Source of the DNA: JAPXLN01 sp033809515
Lineage (GTDB): Bacteria; Bacillota; Sulfobacillia; Fermentithermobacillales; Fermentithermobacillaceae
Assembly (NCBI GenBank): GCA_033809515.1
Contig: JAPXLN010000028.1
Coordinates: 1-13,034 of the forward strand
Length of the DNA stretch: 13,034 nucleotides
Direction of reading: 5' to 3'
Of the stretch, positions 1 to 7,227 are shown piece by piece. Both the position numbers and the translations under genes were made by a program. Under the pieces are notes generated by a model. That model saw only the letters and a list, made by a program, of their open reading frames with translations. It was not told where the DNA came from and searched no databases. Each line of letters begins with the position of its first letter. Position 1 is the stretch's first letter.

Positions 1-335
1 AACCTGACCTGGAATCCCACAGTTGCCCGCCCGACCTGGCTCGGAATCCAACACTTCCTTTTGGCGGGGCTCTCAACTGACACCAAATCCTGCACTTCAC
101 CGCTCAACCTGACCTGGAATCCCACAGTTGCCCGCCCGACCTGGCTCGGAATCCAACACTTCCTCATTCCGGGGCTCTCAACTGACACCAAATCCTGCAC
201 TTCACCGCTCAACCTGACCTGAAATCCCACAGTTGCCCGCCCGACCTGGCTTGGAATCCAACACTTCCTCATTCCGGGGCTCTCAACTGACACCAAATCC
301 TGCACTTCACCGCTCAACCTGACCTGAAATCCCAC
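1..335 (-). CDS. Possible repeat protein with 35-residue units (partial, runs off the left edge)
   Basis: Because 105 is 35 codons, one minus-strand frame stays open through the whole array and translates to a 35-residue repeat. A GTG at 335-333 has an AGGAGG (complement of 340-345) four bases upstream, which is a reasonable ribosome-binding site. The two isolated differences between copies 2 and 3 are both synonymous in this frame (TTC/TTT and CCG/CCA), which mildly favours coding. The clustered difference in copy 1 changes Gly-Met to Ala-Lys. The frame stays open further upstream to a stop near 408, so the start is uncertain. I recognise no family. The open frame could simply follow from the period being a multiple of three, so this is a candidate only. 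Confidence 0.25.
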   Translation of the reverse strand, partial: MGFQVRLSGEVQDLVSVESPGMRKCWIPSQVGRATVGFQVRLSGEVQDLVSVESPGMRKCWIPSQVGRATVGFQVRLSGEVQDLVSVESPAKRKCWIPSQVGRATVGFQVR

Positions 336-345
336 ACTTCCTCCT
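1..345. repeat. 105-bp tandem repeat array, three full copies plus a shortened fourth
   Basis: Copies begin at 1, 106, 211 and 316 with a constant 105-bp period. Copies 2 and 3 differ from each other by only two isolated bases. Copy 1 differs from copy 2 mainly in one short cluster near position 60. Copy 4 is cut short: after its first 20 or so bases it passes directly into sequence like the middle of the unit (ACACTTCCTC), as if part of the unit had been deleted. Each unit also holds three degenerate versions of a motif of the kind GACCtgGAATCCcACAcTT, so a shorter ancestral repeat may have tripled. The left edge runs out of the window, so the full copy number is unknown. No spacer-repeat alternation is present. 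Confidence 0.95.
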
Positions 346-821
346 ACTGCCGAGATCACCCCGTCGGTCTCCAGGAGCTTCGTTACAGCTGGATAATGCA
401 GACAATGCAACCGTCAGTGAAAGAGGTGCTTGTATTTCCAGTTTTCGAAGGTCGAGGGTTTTCGATTGCGTGGTCGGTTTTCCTAGCCATAAAGGCTAAT
501 TCGCCCATTGGTCGGGGCATATTCGCCTGCATGCTGACTGCACCCGTAATGGTCCTTTCCCATGCAAAGATCCCTTGACGCAGTAGGAACTCTTAAAGGT
601 TCAGGGGTAATCTCGGGGGTGAACTGGATTGTGCTCTGGCTCCTCTTTTGATAAACTCCGGTGTTGACAGGAAGGTTCTGGGTGCGCAGAGTGCGCCGCC
701 AGGGACCTGTGCCGTGGCGGGTGCGCGGCAGTCAATGGGCACAAAGAACCTAAGCTTCACAGAGCCCGATGACGAGATGACGATGTGAAATGCCCCTAAG
801 CTAACTGCAAAGGAGCTTGCC
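346..821. other. Stretch of about 475 bp without a gene I can support
   Basis: Short open frames exist on both strands: a plus-strand frame of 60 codons at 396-578 and a minus-strand frame of similar length over about 407-595. Neither has a good ribosome-binding site or a family I recognise. The 3' part contains a six-base-pair inverted repeat, CCGCCA (696-701) with TGGCGG (715-720), in the likely leader of the downstream permease gene. A TTGACA sits at 664-669, but its best -10 partner is poor. The last bases hold the ribosome-binding site AAAGGAG (809-815) of the next gene. Confidence 0.5.
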
Positions 822-1610
822 ATGCCGCTGAGCATCCGGAAATACTTAGTCCTTACCAGCAAAGGGTTCGCCCGGAACCTTCAGTACTCGGCATCTCACC
901 TGATTAACACGGTGGCCAGCGCCGTGTTTGGCGTTGTCTACATATACCTCTGGAAAAACGTAGCTCCCCAGGGATTTGCCGACTACTCTGCAGCTGCCAT
1001 GGTACAGTACATATGTCTCAATCAGACCACCTTATGGTTTACCCAGTTCGGCATAAGAACCCACGTGCACATACGGGACTCAGTCCGGTCAGGCAATATA
1101 GCTACCGAGCTTGCCCGACCTATGGACTACTTTTCCTACCGGGTGTCCTCAGACTACGGCTCCCAGGTATACAGCTTGATCTTCCGGGGTCTTCCTGTAG
1201 GCCTGATGCTTTCCAGGGCGGGATTCTACATTCCCAAAAACCCTGCCACCTGGGGCTGGTTTCTTCTTGCCCTGGCCCTTGGAGGATACACAGGCATCCT
1301 CCTGAGCTACCTGGTAGGCATAACGTCATTCTGGACCACGGAAATCCGAACGGCCCACTGGGTTATTACGACGCTTGCCTACGGTCTCGGAGGGGCGTCT
1401 ATGCCGGTTGAAGCGCTTCCTTTACTTGTGGAGAAAATGACCAGATTGTCTCCTTTCCCATGTGTATCTTACTATCCCGCCCGCATCTACCTGGAGCTTT
1501 CCGGACCCGAGGTCGTCTGGCCGTGCGTAATCTGGTCCATAGGGCTAACGCTTCTTGCCAGGAAGGTGACAGCTCTGGCCCGTGCCAGGTTGGAGGTGCA
1601 AGGAGGATGA
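822..1610 (+). CDS. ABC-2 family transporter permease, first subunit
   Basis: This is a 262-residue integral membrane protein of the ABC-2 (DUF990-like, daunorubicin-exporter type) permease family. Such subunits pair with a second permease and an ATPase to export drugs or lipids across the cytoplasmic membrane. Hydrophobic segments lie near residues 28-45, 55-75, 115-135, 145-170, 178-200 and 228-245, consistent with the usual six helices. After the second helix comes VRSGNIATELARP (about residues 88-100), matching the family's conserved 'IRSGDIxxxLxRP' loop. Length is normal for the family. The ATG at 822 has AAAGGAG six bases upstream. The gene ends in an ATGA overlap with the next gene, so the two are translationally coupled. 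It appears intact. The substrate cannot be told from sequence. Confidence 0.85.
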   Translation: MPLSIRKYLVLTSKGFARNLQYSASHLINTVASAVFGVVYIYLWKNVAPQGFADYSAAAMVQYICLNQTTLWFTQFGIRTHVHIRDSVRSGNIATELARPMDYFSYRVSSDYGSQVYSLIFRGLPVGLMLSRAGFYIPKNPATWGWFLLALALGGYTGILLSYLVGITSFWTTEIRTAHWVITTLAYGLGGASMPVEALPLLVEKMTRLSPFPCVSYYPARIYLELSGPEVVWPCVIWSIGLTLLARKVTALARARLEVQGG

Positions 1611-3091
1611 CCGGTCACAATCAAGCCCGCAATCAAGGTGACCATCAAGTTGGCAACCACATTCGCGCTCACGTTCCCAATCGGGTTCATAACCGGGTTC
1701 AGGGCAGGCGCAACTCCAGGCTTCTGGCAGGTACCCGTCTGTACTGGGTCCTGGCTTCGGCCAGTCTGCGAGCTAAGATGCAGTACAAATTCGACTTCGT
1801 GACTTCAACGATTATCCAGGCCCTCATGGGAACCTACGACTTTTTCCTGGTCGCGGTCATTTTGTGGAAATTCAGAGAGGTGGCCGGTTGGGATATCTAC
1901 GAGATTGGGCTGCTGTTTGCCGTCTCACGGGTTGGGTACGGCTTCTACCGGGTGTTCTGCAACGAGCTTGAGCAGTTTGAAGGGTATATCGTTCGGGGGG
2001 ACTTCGACTCTATACTCATACGGCCCTGGCCGAGTTTGTTTGTGCTTTTGTCCCGGAGCGTTGATCTGTCGCGGCTGACCTGGGTGGTCCAGGGCGCAAA
2101 ATCGTACTTTGTCCCGGTCCGGAAGCCGGGCTTCCTTGCCGGACTGCGCCAGGTCTTCTCCCATGAAACCCGTGAGATTCGCGCTGTAGACGACATCAGC
2201 TTCCGGGTCCCCAGAGGTCAGTTCCTGGGCTATATCGGGCCCAACGGAGCAGGAAAATCAACCACAGTCAAAATGCTTACAGGAATCCTGCACCCGACCT
2301 CGGGCTCGGTATCTATAAACGGCCTCTCACCCCAGAAGGACAGGCAAAGGCTGGCCAAACAGATTGGCGTTGTTTTCGGCCAGAGGACCCAGCTGTGGTG
2401 GGACCTCCCTACTGCCGACTCCTTTGACATCCTTGCGGCCATGTATGACGTGGAGCCCAAAGACTATGAAGGGTTCCAGAAGAAGTTCGACGACCTTATG
2501 GGTATAGGAGAGTTTCTTGACGTGCCGGTCAGGCGCCTTTCCCTGGGACAGCGAATGCGGGCTGATCTGGCCGCAGCGCTCCTTCACCGGCCCAGTGTGC
2601 TTTTTCTGGACGAACCTACCATCGGCCTTGATGTAGTGGCTAAAGCTCGCATCCGGGAATTCCTCCGACAACTCAACAAGGACCAGGGTGTAACCATACT
2701 CCTTACAACTCACGACCTGAGAGACATTGAGGAACTGTGTGAGAGGGTCATGGTGATAAACCACGGTAGTCTCGTATATGACGGAAACTTGCCCCATCTG
2801 AGAGATGCGGCCGGGCTGCCTACGCTGCTTCGGGTAAAGTACTCGGCTCTTCCTCTGGGCCTTGCCGCCGGGGAATACCTGAGCCCTGATGGGGGGCGTT
2901 CTGCTTCTCCCCGTAACAGCGCCTGGCTCGTGGAGGCCGTTGACCCTGTGACGCGGACGGTTGACGTGTCTTTTGACAGGACCCTGTGGCAGGTGCCTTC
3001 GGTCCTTATGGCCATGCAGGCCCTGGGCGAGGTCAGGGACGTGTCTCTCAAGGAGCCCCTCATCGAGGACATCATACGGAGGCTCTTGTAG
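1607..3091 (+). CDS. Truncated ABC-2 permease fused in frame to an ABC transporter ATPase
   Basis: From the overlapping ATG at 1607 the frame encodes 494 residues in three parts. Residues 4-31 are a basic tetrapeptide-repeat extension. Residues about 42-160 match the N-terminal part of the second ABC-2 permease, with two hydrophobic segments (about 62-88 and 98-118) and the loop GYIVRGDFDSILIRP at 126-140. The remaining helices, roughly 100 residues, are missing. From about residue 160 the sequence is an ATPase of the same exporter class: KSYFVPVRKPG at 165-175, Walker A GPNGAGKST at 211-219, Q-loop VFGQRTQLWWD, signature LSLGQRM at 311-317, Walker B LFLDEP with Asp335 and Glu336, and switch His369. 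The ATPase part lacks the normal MIxVxxL opening. An internal GTG at 2084 could start it but has no ribosome-binding site. I read this as an in-frame deletion joining two genes, or an assembly join. The ATP site looks intact, but the two-permease transporter probably cannot form normally. Confidence 0.8.
   Translation: MTGHNQARNQGDHQVGNHIRAHVPNRVHNRVQGRRNSRLLAGTRLYWVLASASLRAKMQYKFDFVTSTIIQALMGTYDFFLVAVILWKFREVAGWDIYEIGLLFAVSRVGYGFYRVFCNELEQFEGYIVRGDFDSILIRPWPSLFVLLSRSVDLSRLTWVVQGAKSYFVPVRKPGFLAGLRQVFSHETREIRAVDDISFRVPRGQFLGYIGPNGAGKSTTVKMLTGILHPTSGSVSINGLSPQKDRQRLAKQIGVVFGQRTQLWWDLPTADSFDILAAMYDVEPKDYEGFQKKFDDLMGIGEFLDVPVRRLSLGQRMRADLAAALLHRPSVLFLDEPTIGLDVVAKARIREFLRQLNKDQGVTILLTTHDLRDIEELCERVMVINHGSLVYDGNLPHLRDAAGLPTLLRVKYSALPLGLAAGEYLSPDGGRSASPRNSAWLVEAVDPVTRTVDVSFDRTLWQVPSVLMAMQALGEVRDVSLKEPLIEDIIRRLL
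1619..1702 (+). repeat. Seven degenerate 12-bp repeats encoding a tetrapeptide repeat
   Basis: Starting four codons into the fusion gene, the sequence divides into seven consecutive 12-base units, such as AATCAAGCCCGC, AATCAAGGTGAC, AATCGGGTTCAT and AACCGGGTTCAG. They translate as NQAR, NQGD, HQVG, NHIR, AHVP, NRVH and NRVQ. The pattern is Asn/His, then Gln/His/Arg, then two variable residues, giving a basic hydrophilic tail before the first membrane helix. ABC-2 permeases usually reach that helix within about 20 residues, so this looks like a local repeat expansion. If translation really begins further downstream, the repeat would instead be leader sequence. Confidence 0.7.
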
Positions 3092-3139
3092 TCACTGATG
3101 AGGGCCAACCCCGCTCTTTCTGGGACGTCTGCTTGATGA

Positions 3140-3814
3140 TCAACCTGCACAGATTTCTCCATCAACCAGCTCTAATACCCTGTTGGCCCGGTCGGCCACT
3201 ATCTGGTTGTGGGTTACCACCATCAGTGTAGTGCCTTCTTTGTGGATATCATCGAAGATATCCAGCAGATGGCCTTGATTTGTCGAGTCTAGGTTTCCCG
3301 TGGGCTCATCGGCAAGCAACAAAACCGGCTTGTTCACAATGGCCCGGGCAACTGCAACCCGCTGCTTTTCGCCGCCGCTTAACTCGTGGGGGAAAGCCAT
3401 AGCCCTGTCCGAAAGGTCGACTTTCTGAAGGGCTGCCAGAGCCCTTTCATCCTTTTCCTTTCTGCGCACCCGAGCATAGTGAAGAGGAAGGCCTACATTA
3501 TCAAGGATGGTCATAGTATCGATAAGGTGAAATGACTGGAACACAAAACCCACAAAAGCGTTTCTGAAAGCCGAAAGAGCACGATCGCCGAGAGCTCCAA
3601 GGTCATGTCCGTTCACAAAACACTTGCCGCCGGTAGGTACATCCAGCCCGCCTATCATGTGCAAGAGAGTGGATTTGCCTGAACCACTTGGACCTGTTAC
3701 TGCGTAGTAATCGCCTTTTTCAATGGTGAGGTTTACGGATTTGAGGGCATCTATGGCAATGCGGCCTTCACCGTACCGCTTAGAAACCCCTTGTAGGTCT
3801 GCTATACACTCCAT
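3140..3814 (-). CDS. ABC transporter ATP-binding protein, MacB/LolD type
   Basis: This 224-residue ATPase belongs to the MacB/LolD/FtsE class, which powers FtsX-type permeases from the cytoplasmic face of the membrane. Walker A GPSGSGKST is at residues 41-49. It is followed by the Q-loop FVFQSFHL, signature LSGGEKQR, Walker B LLLADEP with the family's TGNLDS, and switch histidine VVTHN. Length is typical. I chose the ATG at 3814 because a strong purine-rich site (AAAAGGGGGAT, complement of 3820-3830) lies five bases upstream and the residues after it begin the usual first strand. An earlier in-frame ATG at 3850 would overlap the permease gene. The gene starts 16 bases after the permease stop, so both share one transcript. 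The substrate is unknown. Confidence 0.93.
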   Translation of the reverse strand: MECIADLQGVSKRYGEGRIAIDALKSVNLTIEKGDYYAVTGPSGSGKSTLLHMIGGLDVPTGGKCFVNGHDLGALGDRALSAFRNAFVGFVFQSFHLIDTMTILDNVGLPLHYARVRRKEKDERALAALQKVDLSDRAMAFPHELSGGEKQRVAVARAIVNKPVLLLADEPTGNLDSTNQGHLLDIFDDIHKEGTTLMVVTHNQIVADRANRVLELVDGEICAG

Positions 3815-3830
3815 GCCGGATCCCCCTTTT

Positions 3831-6248
3831 CTATTCATACCTAACAGCATCCACAGGCTGCCTCCAACTAGCCGATCTGGCAGAATAATAGCCTCCCAAG
3901 GTACCCGTTAGGATTCCCATGGCTCCCGCTGTGAGGGCAAACCTCAAAATCGCACCGACTGTCAGCGTGGCGCCTCTGTCCACGGCCACGATCACAGGTA
4001 TCGCGATCCCAAAACCAAAGAGCGTACCCCAAAGGCCCATCCTCAAAGACTCGCCAAGGAAAAGCCCCATCACGTCTTGCCTTGTAGCGCCCACCGCCCT
4101 CCGGATGCCAATTTCAGGTATCCTTTCAGTTACGATGACCATCATCAGGTTGTTTACCCCTATACCTGCCATCAAGAGCGCAAGAGCCCCTATTATCCCG
4201 TAGGCTCTGTCAAGCCTGTCTCTTACCGATGAAAGGACCTCAAGACCCTCAACGTATGCCCTAACGTTCGGCATCTCATGTTCGGGGAAATTCGTTTCAA
4301 GATAAGATCCTAAGGAAGCCACAAGCCCTTCTAACCTGGTTCTTTCACTCGCTACTGATACTATCTTGCCGCCACGGTACACAAGGGGGGCAAGATCTTT
4401 TGAGAGACTCGCTGAACCGGGCAGCAAGAGAACCGCATCATTCCTATCTACCTCGAGATCCATAAGCCCCGCCGGAGTTTGCTTGAGTACCCCCACCACT
4501 GTGAATTGGGTTTCATCGGATATGCATATGGCCTTACCCAAAGGATCTTCGCCGCCAAACATCCTCTCGGCAGCGTTGCGACCCAAGACGCATACAGGTT
4601 TGCCATCATCATCACGGGTAAGCATCTGACCCTGGGATACCCGAAACCCTTTCAAGTCCACGTACTGGGGCGTACACATGAGAAGAGGGCCTACCCGGAT
4701 ATCAGGTGAGGATGGCAATGCAAACGCTGTCGTTGTTACACCATACCAGCCTCCGGGCGCATCTGTGTGATCAGACAGAGCATCAGCCAGCTCTGGAGTC
4801 AGGGGAATCAGCGGCTTTTTCCCTTCGCGTTCAAATTCGTCAAACTGTTCTACTACCACCCAGTTATCGCCAGCAGCTGCAAGATACATACTTATCTCTT
4901 GCCTGGCAGCGTAACCTGTTGCCGTCAAAAGTAGCACCCCTGCTATCCCAACAGCTACCGCTGCCACCAAAAGGACCTTTCTAGCATCCAAGGACGTTCG
5001 TTTTCCCTTGCTCGACGGGGTAATCCCTCTTAAGGCTTCTACAGGGGGCATTTTTGCTGCACGCATCGCAGGATAGATGCCTGCAACAAGCAGAGAGCCG
5101 CACAACACTCCCGCCGCCTTAAGCGTAGGAATGGCGCTTATTATCACTTTCTCACCGAAAACCTTCTCGAAAACTCCTTTGCCTGCAAAAGTGAGCCCCA
5201 GGCCTACCCCGATCCCCGTAAGCGCCAAGCGTACGCCCTCGCCTGTAACCCCCATAGCTACGCGTGTTCTGGTGGCCCCCACAGCCCTTCTTACTCCGAT
5301 ATTCTTGGACTGCATCATCACTGTAAGCAACAGAAGGTTTGCGGAGTTTATTACAGCTACCACTAGGACTATCGCCGAAGACGCAAGCAGATTCTCGCCG
5401 ATACTCTCCCTAGTCTTGTACGCAATTGACGTTGCAAGCCTTTCAGGCCGAATTTCAACGATCACATCTGCTGTGTTGTAACCTGCAAGAGCATCCGCCA
5501 GTTCCTTTTCCGTCTGCTCCGAAAGCCCGGGTTTGGGGGTTACCCAAAAAGTCACCCCGCCCAAGCCAGGGGTCGGAAAAACCTTCATCGATTCAGACTG
5601 GTATTCCCCCGTAATGTACTGTTCTTTCACAATGCTACAAAGCGCGTCCCTATCGTAAGCATGCAAAACCGGAACATACACAAGGCCGCTTCGAAGCCCT
5701 GTACCTTGCCCCGCGTGGCATATTCCGACAACCTCGAAAAACCGTTGGGCATGATCTTTGACCGTAGAACCCACCTCTACCGGACCCAACTCCCACGGAG
5801 CCCACTCGAGATTCGCGGCCGCAACTGCTACATTGGCCCCGCTCTTTTCTTCAAGAGAACTGAAAAACCTTCCTTCGGCTATCTCTATCCCCCGCACAGC
5901 AAAGTAATTGGCGCTCACGCCCATACAGCCAGGGATAATGGAATATCGTTCTCCATCATCGTCACGAAAGCCAAACTGCAGTTCCCATGTCTGCGCCGCA
6001 ATCCCTTGCGCAGATCCCACCGCTTTTTCAAGCCTTCCCAATTCCTCTATGGGAAACTGATGCTTAGCATCACCGTTTTTTGTACACAAACGAACCTGTA
6101 GCATATCGGAGGGCATCTCCTTCATGGCCACGTCAAATTGCCCGAGAATGCCGGCCCCCATGCCCAGGATCAAAGTGAGAAGGCTGAAAGTAAGGGTTAC
6201 GCACACCAGAGTCAGAAGCGAACCTATCTTACGAGGCGAACTGTGCAT
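3831..6248 (-). CDS. ABC transporter permease with duplicated MacB/FtsX modules
   Basis: The 805-residue protein is an internal duplication of the MacB-type unit: one membrane helix, a large extracytoplasmic domain, then a three-helix FtsX domain. Module 1 has a helix at 10-34, an outer domain to about 280, and helices near 286-310, 338-358 and 374-396. Module 2 has helices near 424-446, 682-706, 734-755 and 765-788, with its outer domain between. The FtsX signature occurs twice, as GVRRAVGATR (318-327) and GIRRAVGATR (714-723), which shows the duplication directly. With the downstream ATPase it should form a mechanotransmission (type VII) ABC system, a class used for antibiotic or peptide efflux, lipoprotein handling or envelope signalling. 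The ATG at 6248 has GGAGG seven bases upstream. No sensor kinase or response regulator, common partners of such systems in Bacillota, lies beside it here. Confidence 0.9.
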   Translation of the reverse strand: MHSSPRKIGSLLTLVCVTLTFSLLTLILGMGAGILGQFDVAMKEMPSDMLQVRLCTKNGDAKHQFPIEELGRLEKAVGSAQGIAAQTWELQFGFRDDDGERYSIIPGCMGVSANYFAVRGIEIAEGRFFSSLEEKSGANVAVAAANLEWAPWELGPVEVGSTVKDHAQRFFEVVGICHAGQGTGLRSGLVYVPVLHAYDRDALCSIVKEQYITGEYQSESMKVFPTPGLGGVTFWVTPKPGLSEQTEKELADALAGYNTADVIVEIRPERLATSIAYKTRESIGENLLASSAIVLVVAVINSANLLLLTVMMQSKNIGVRRAVGATRTRVAMGVTGEGVRLALTGIGVGLGLTFAGKGVFEKVFGEKVIISAIPTLKAAGVLCGSLLVAGIYPAMRAAKMPPVEALRGITPSSKGKRTSLDARKVLLVAAVAVGIAGVLLLTATGYAARQEISMYLAAAGDNWVVVEQFDEFEREGKKPLIPLTPELADALSDHTDAPGGWYGVTTTAFALPSSPDIRVGPLLMCTPQYVDLKGFRVSQGQMLTRDDDGKPVCVLGRNAAERMFGGEDPLGKAICISDETQFTVVGVLKQTPAGLMDLEVDRNDAVLLLPGSASLSKDLAPLVYRGGKIVSVASERTRLEGLVASLGSYLETNFPEHEMPNVRAYVEGLEVLSSVRDRLDRAYGIIGALALLMAGIGVNNLMMVIVTERIPEIGIRRAVGATRQDVMGLFLGESLRMGLWGTLFGFGIAIPVIVAVDRGATLTVGAILRFALTAGAMGILTGTLGGYYSARSASWRQPVDAVRYE

Positions 6249-6321
6249 TTACGTTCCTCCCCCCGCGTCGTCTCCAGGTGGATGGTCTGCAAGACGAATC
6301 AGAATCGCAGACAGATAACCC

Positions 6322-6365
6322 AAAAAGTCGCACAGAAGGGCCGGCCAAGAGCGGGCCAACCCTTC
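6322..6365 (-). terminator. Possible terminator hairpin after the small aromatic-rich gene
   Basis: GAAGGG (6335-6340) pairs with CCCTTC (6360-6365). Inside, GGCC (6343-6346) pairs with GGCC (6354-6357) across a two-by-two internal loop, closing a seven-base loop. On the minus strand the hairpin lies just after the gene that ends at 6390 and before the permease start at 6248. A run of five T follows about eight bases later (complement of 6322-6326). That distance is longer than in a classical intrinsic terminator, so readthrough is likely. The remaining bases between the two genes show nothing else clear. Confidence 0.4.
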
Positions 6366-6389
6366 CGCACAGCCCCACTTGCGTGCTGT

Positions 6390-6767
6390 CTAAGTCGCTG
6401 GCCTAGTCTCTAGGTAGAATACCCGTTCATAGAACTTGGTTGATGTTGCGGTATATCTGCCAAGGTACATACAGCACCACTGCCCCTCGATGTCGGGATC
6501 AGGGTAGAAATACCAGTCATCGTACTCAGCCCACGTTTCATAAAACCTATCCTCCTGACAGGCGCGACCCTCTTCTCCCCCACCAACAGGAAAACTCATG
6601 GTGAAAGTCAGTGTCTCACCGAATGACACATCGACTCCAAGCCAGATCCTGCCTACAGCAGGGTCAACACGCCCTCCACCCAGGCTCCAAGTCCAGTTAT
6701 AGTAAGTTGTTTTGGAAACACTGATCTCTCCGGGCCCACGAACCCATGTATACGTCATGAAGTCCAA
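6390..6767 (-). CDS. Hypothetical aromatic-rich protein, probably lacking its original N-terminus
   Basis: The frame encodes up to 125 residues from a TTG at 6767; an ATG three codons later is an alternative start. I do not recognise the family. It is very rich in Trp and Tyr, with many alternating hydrophobic and polar stretches (for example SFGETLTFTMSF), which suggests a beta-sandwich. It has three Cys, one in the middle and a Cys-Cys pair near the C-terminus. Such composition is common in secreted or surface domains, yet there is no signal peptide. An in-frame stop lies a few codons upstream of the TTG, so none can be added in this frame. No ribosome-binding site is evident. The likeliest reading is the remnant C-terminal part of an exported protein, or a small gene with a misplaced start. 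Confidence 0.45.
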   Translation of the reverse strand: MDFMTYTWVRGPGEISVSKTTYYNWTWSLGGGRVDPAVGRIWLGVDVSFGETLTFTMSFPVGGGEEGRACQEDRFYETWAEYDDWYFYPDPDIEGQWCCMYLGRYTATSTKFYERVFYLETRPAT

Positions 6768-7227
6768 GAAAAGTCGCCGACCGGGGGATCAACTGGTAAG
6801 AGCAGAGAGAGATCATGCTTTATCTTACTGCATCTGTGTTATTGGCTCTTTTTCGATTCGAACACCGTCTTTACGTCGGGAACGGCAACACGCTATATAC
6901 TCTAAGGTGCCCGTCTAGCCTACTGTTTCCTAGTATAACCAGGTGTGCTGGATAGTGTCAAGCTGACCAAGCTTAGGAGGGACAATCTTCGAGCGGCTTC
7001 AGAGCGTCTGGATCATCGATGCGAACCCTCCACCTCCAGGGGTCTGAAATGTCCCAGGAGTCCTGAATATGGCACTCAACACATGCCAACCTGAGAAGGA
7101 CTTTTCAGGGTCTCAGTTGAACCCCAAAGTGAAGACCCACACTTTGGTGCAAGTTCTGCGCTCATCACACACCTAGGCTCAGCTTACCGGGTTGGAATCC
7201 ACATGCATACAGGAGGTGTTCACTACA
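6768..7227. other. Intergenic stretch of about 460 bp without a supported gene
   Basis: No frame here looks like a real gene. A good Shine-Dalgarno-like TTAGGAGGGA near 6974 is not followed by a usable start codon, so it may be a leftover of a lost gene. Between about 7108 and 7205 several short stretches echo the 105-bp array at the left end, including a 12-base stretch with 11 matches (GGTCTCAGTTGA), and TTGGAATCCA at 7192. The 3' edge holds AGGAGG at 7211-7216, the likely ribosome-binding site of the peptidase gene. I see no convincing promoter for that gene. Confidence 0.5.

Noticed and set aside
1..345. The array as a CRISPR
   Set aside because: The whole 105-bp unit is repeated, including the parts that would be spacers. 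The units are contiguous and there is no short repeat alternating with unique sequence.
396..578. A 60-codon plus-strand open frame
   Set aside because: There is no ribosome-binding site, no recognisable family, and an equally long frame lies opposite it.
407..595. Minus-strand frame that could be a transposase remnant leading toward the array
   Set aside because: It reads like protein in places, but I recognise no transposase motif and see no terminal inverted repeats or target duplication.
664..692. TTGACA as the promoter of the ABC-2 locus
   Set aside because: The hexamer at the correct distance is CAGAGT, matching the -10 consensus at only three positions. The region is too G+C-rich to be convincing.
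2710..3165. Long minus-strand frame opposite the exporter ATPase
   Set aside because: The plus strand carries unmistakable ATPase motifs; the opposite frame has none and is explained by base composition.
6850..6870. TTCGATTCGAA, resembling a tRNA T-loop
   Set aside because: The flanks do not form a T-stem, and no acceptor or anticodon arm could be built around it on either strand.
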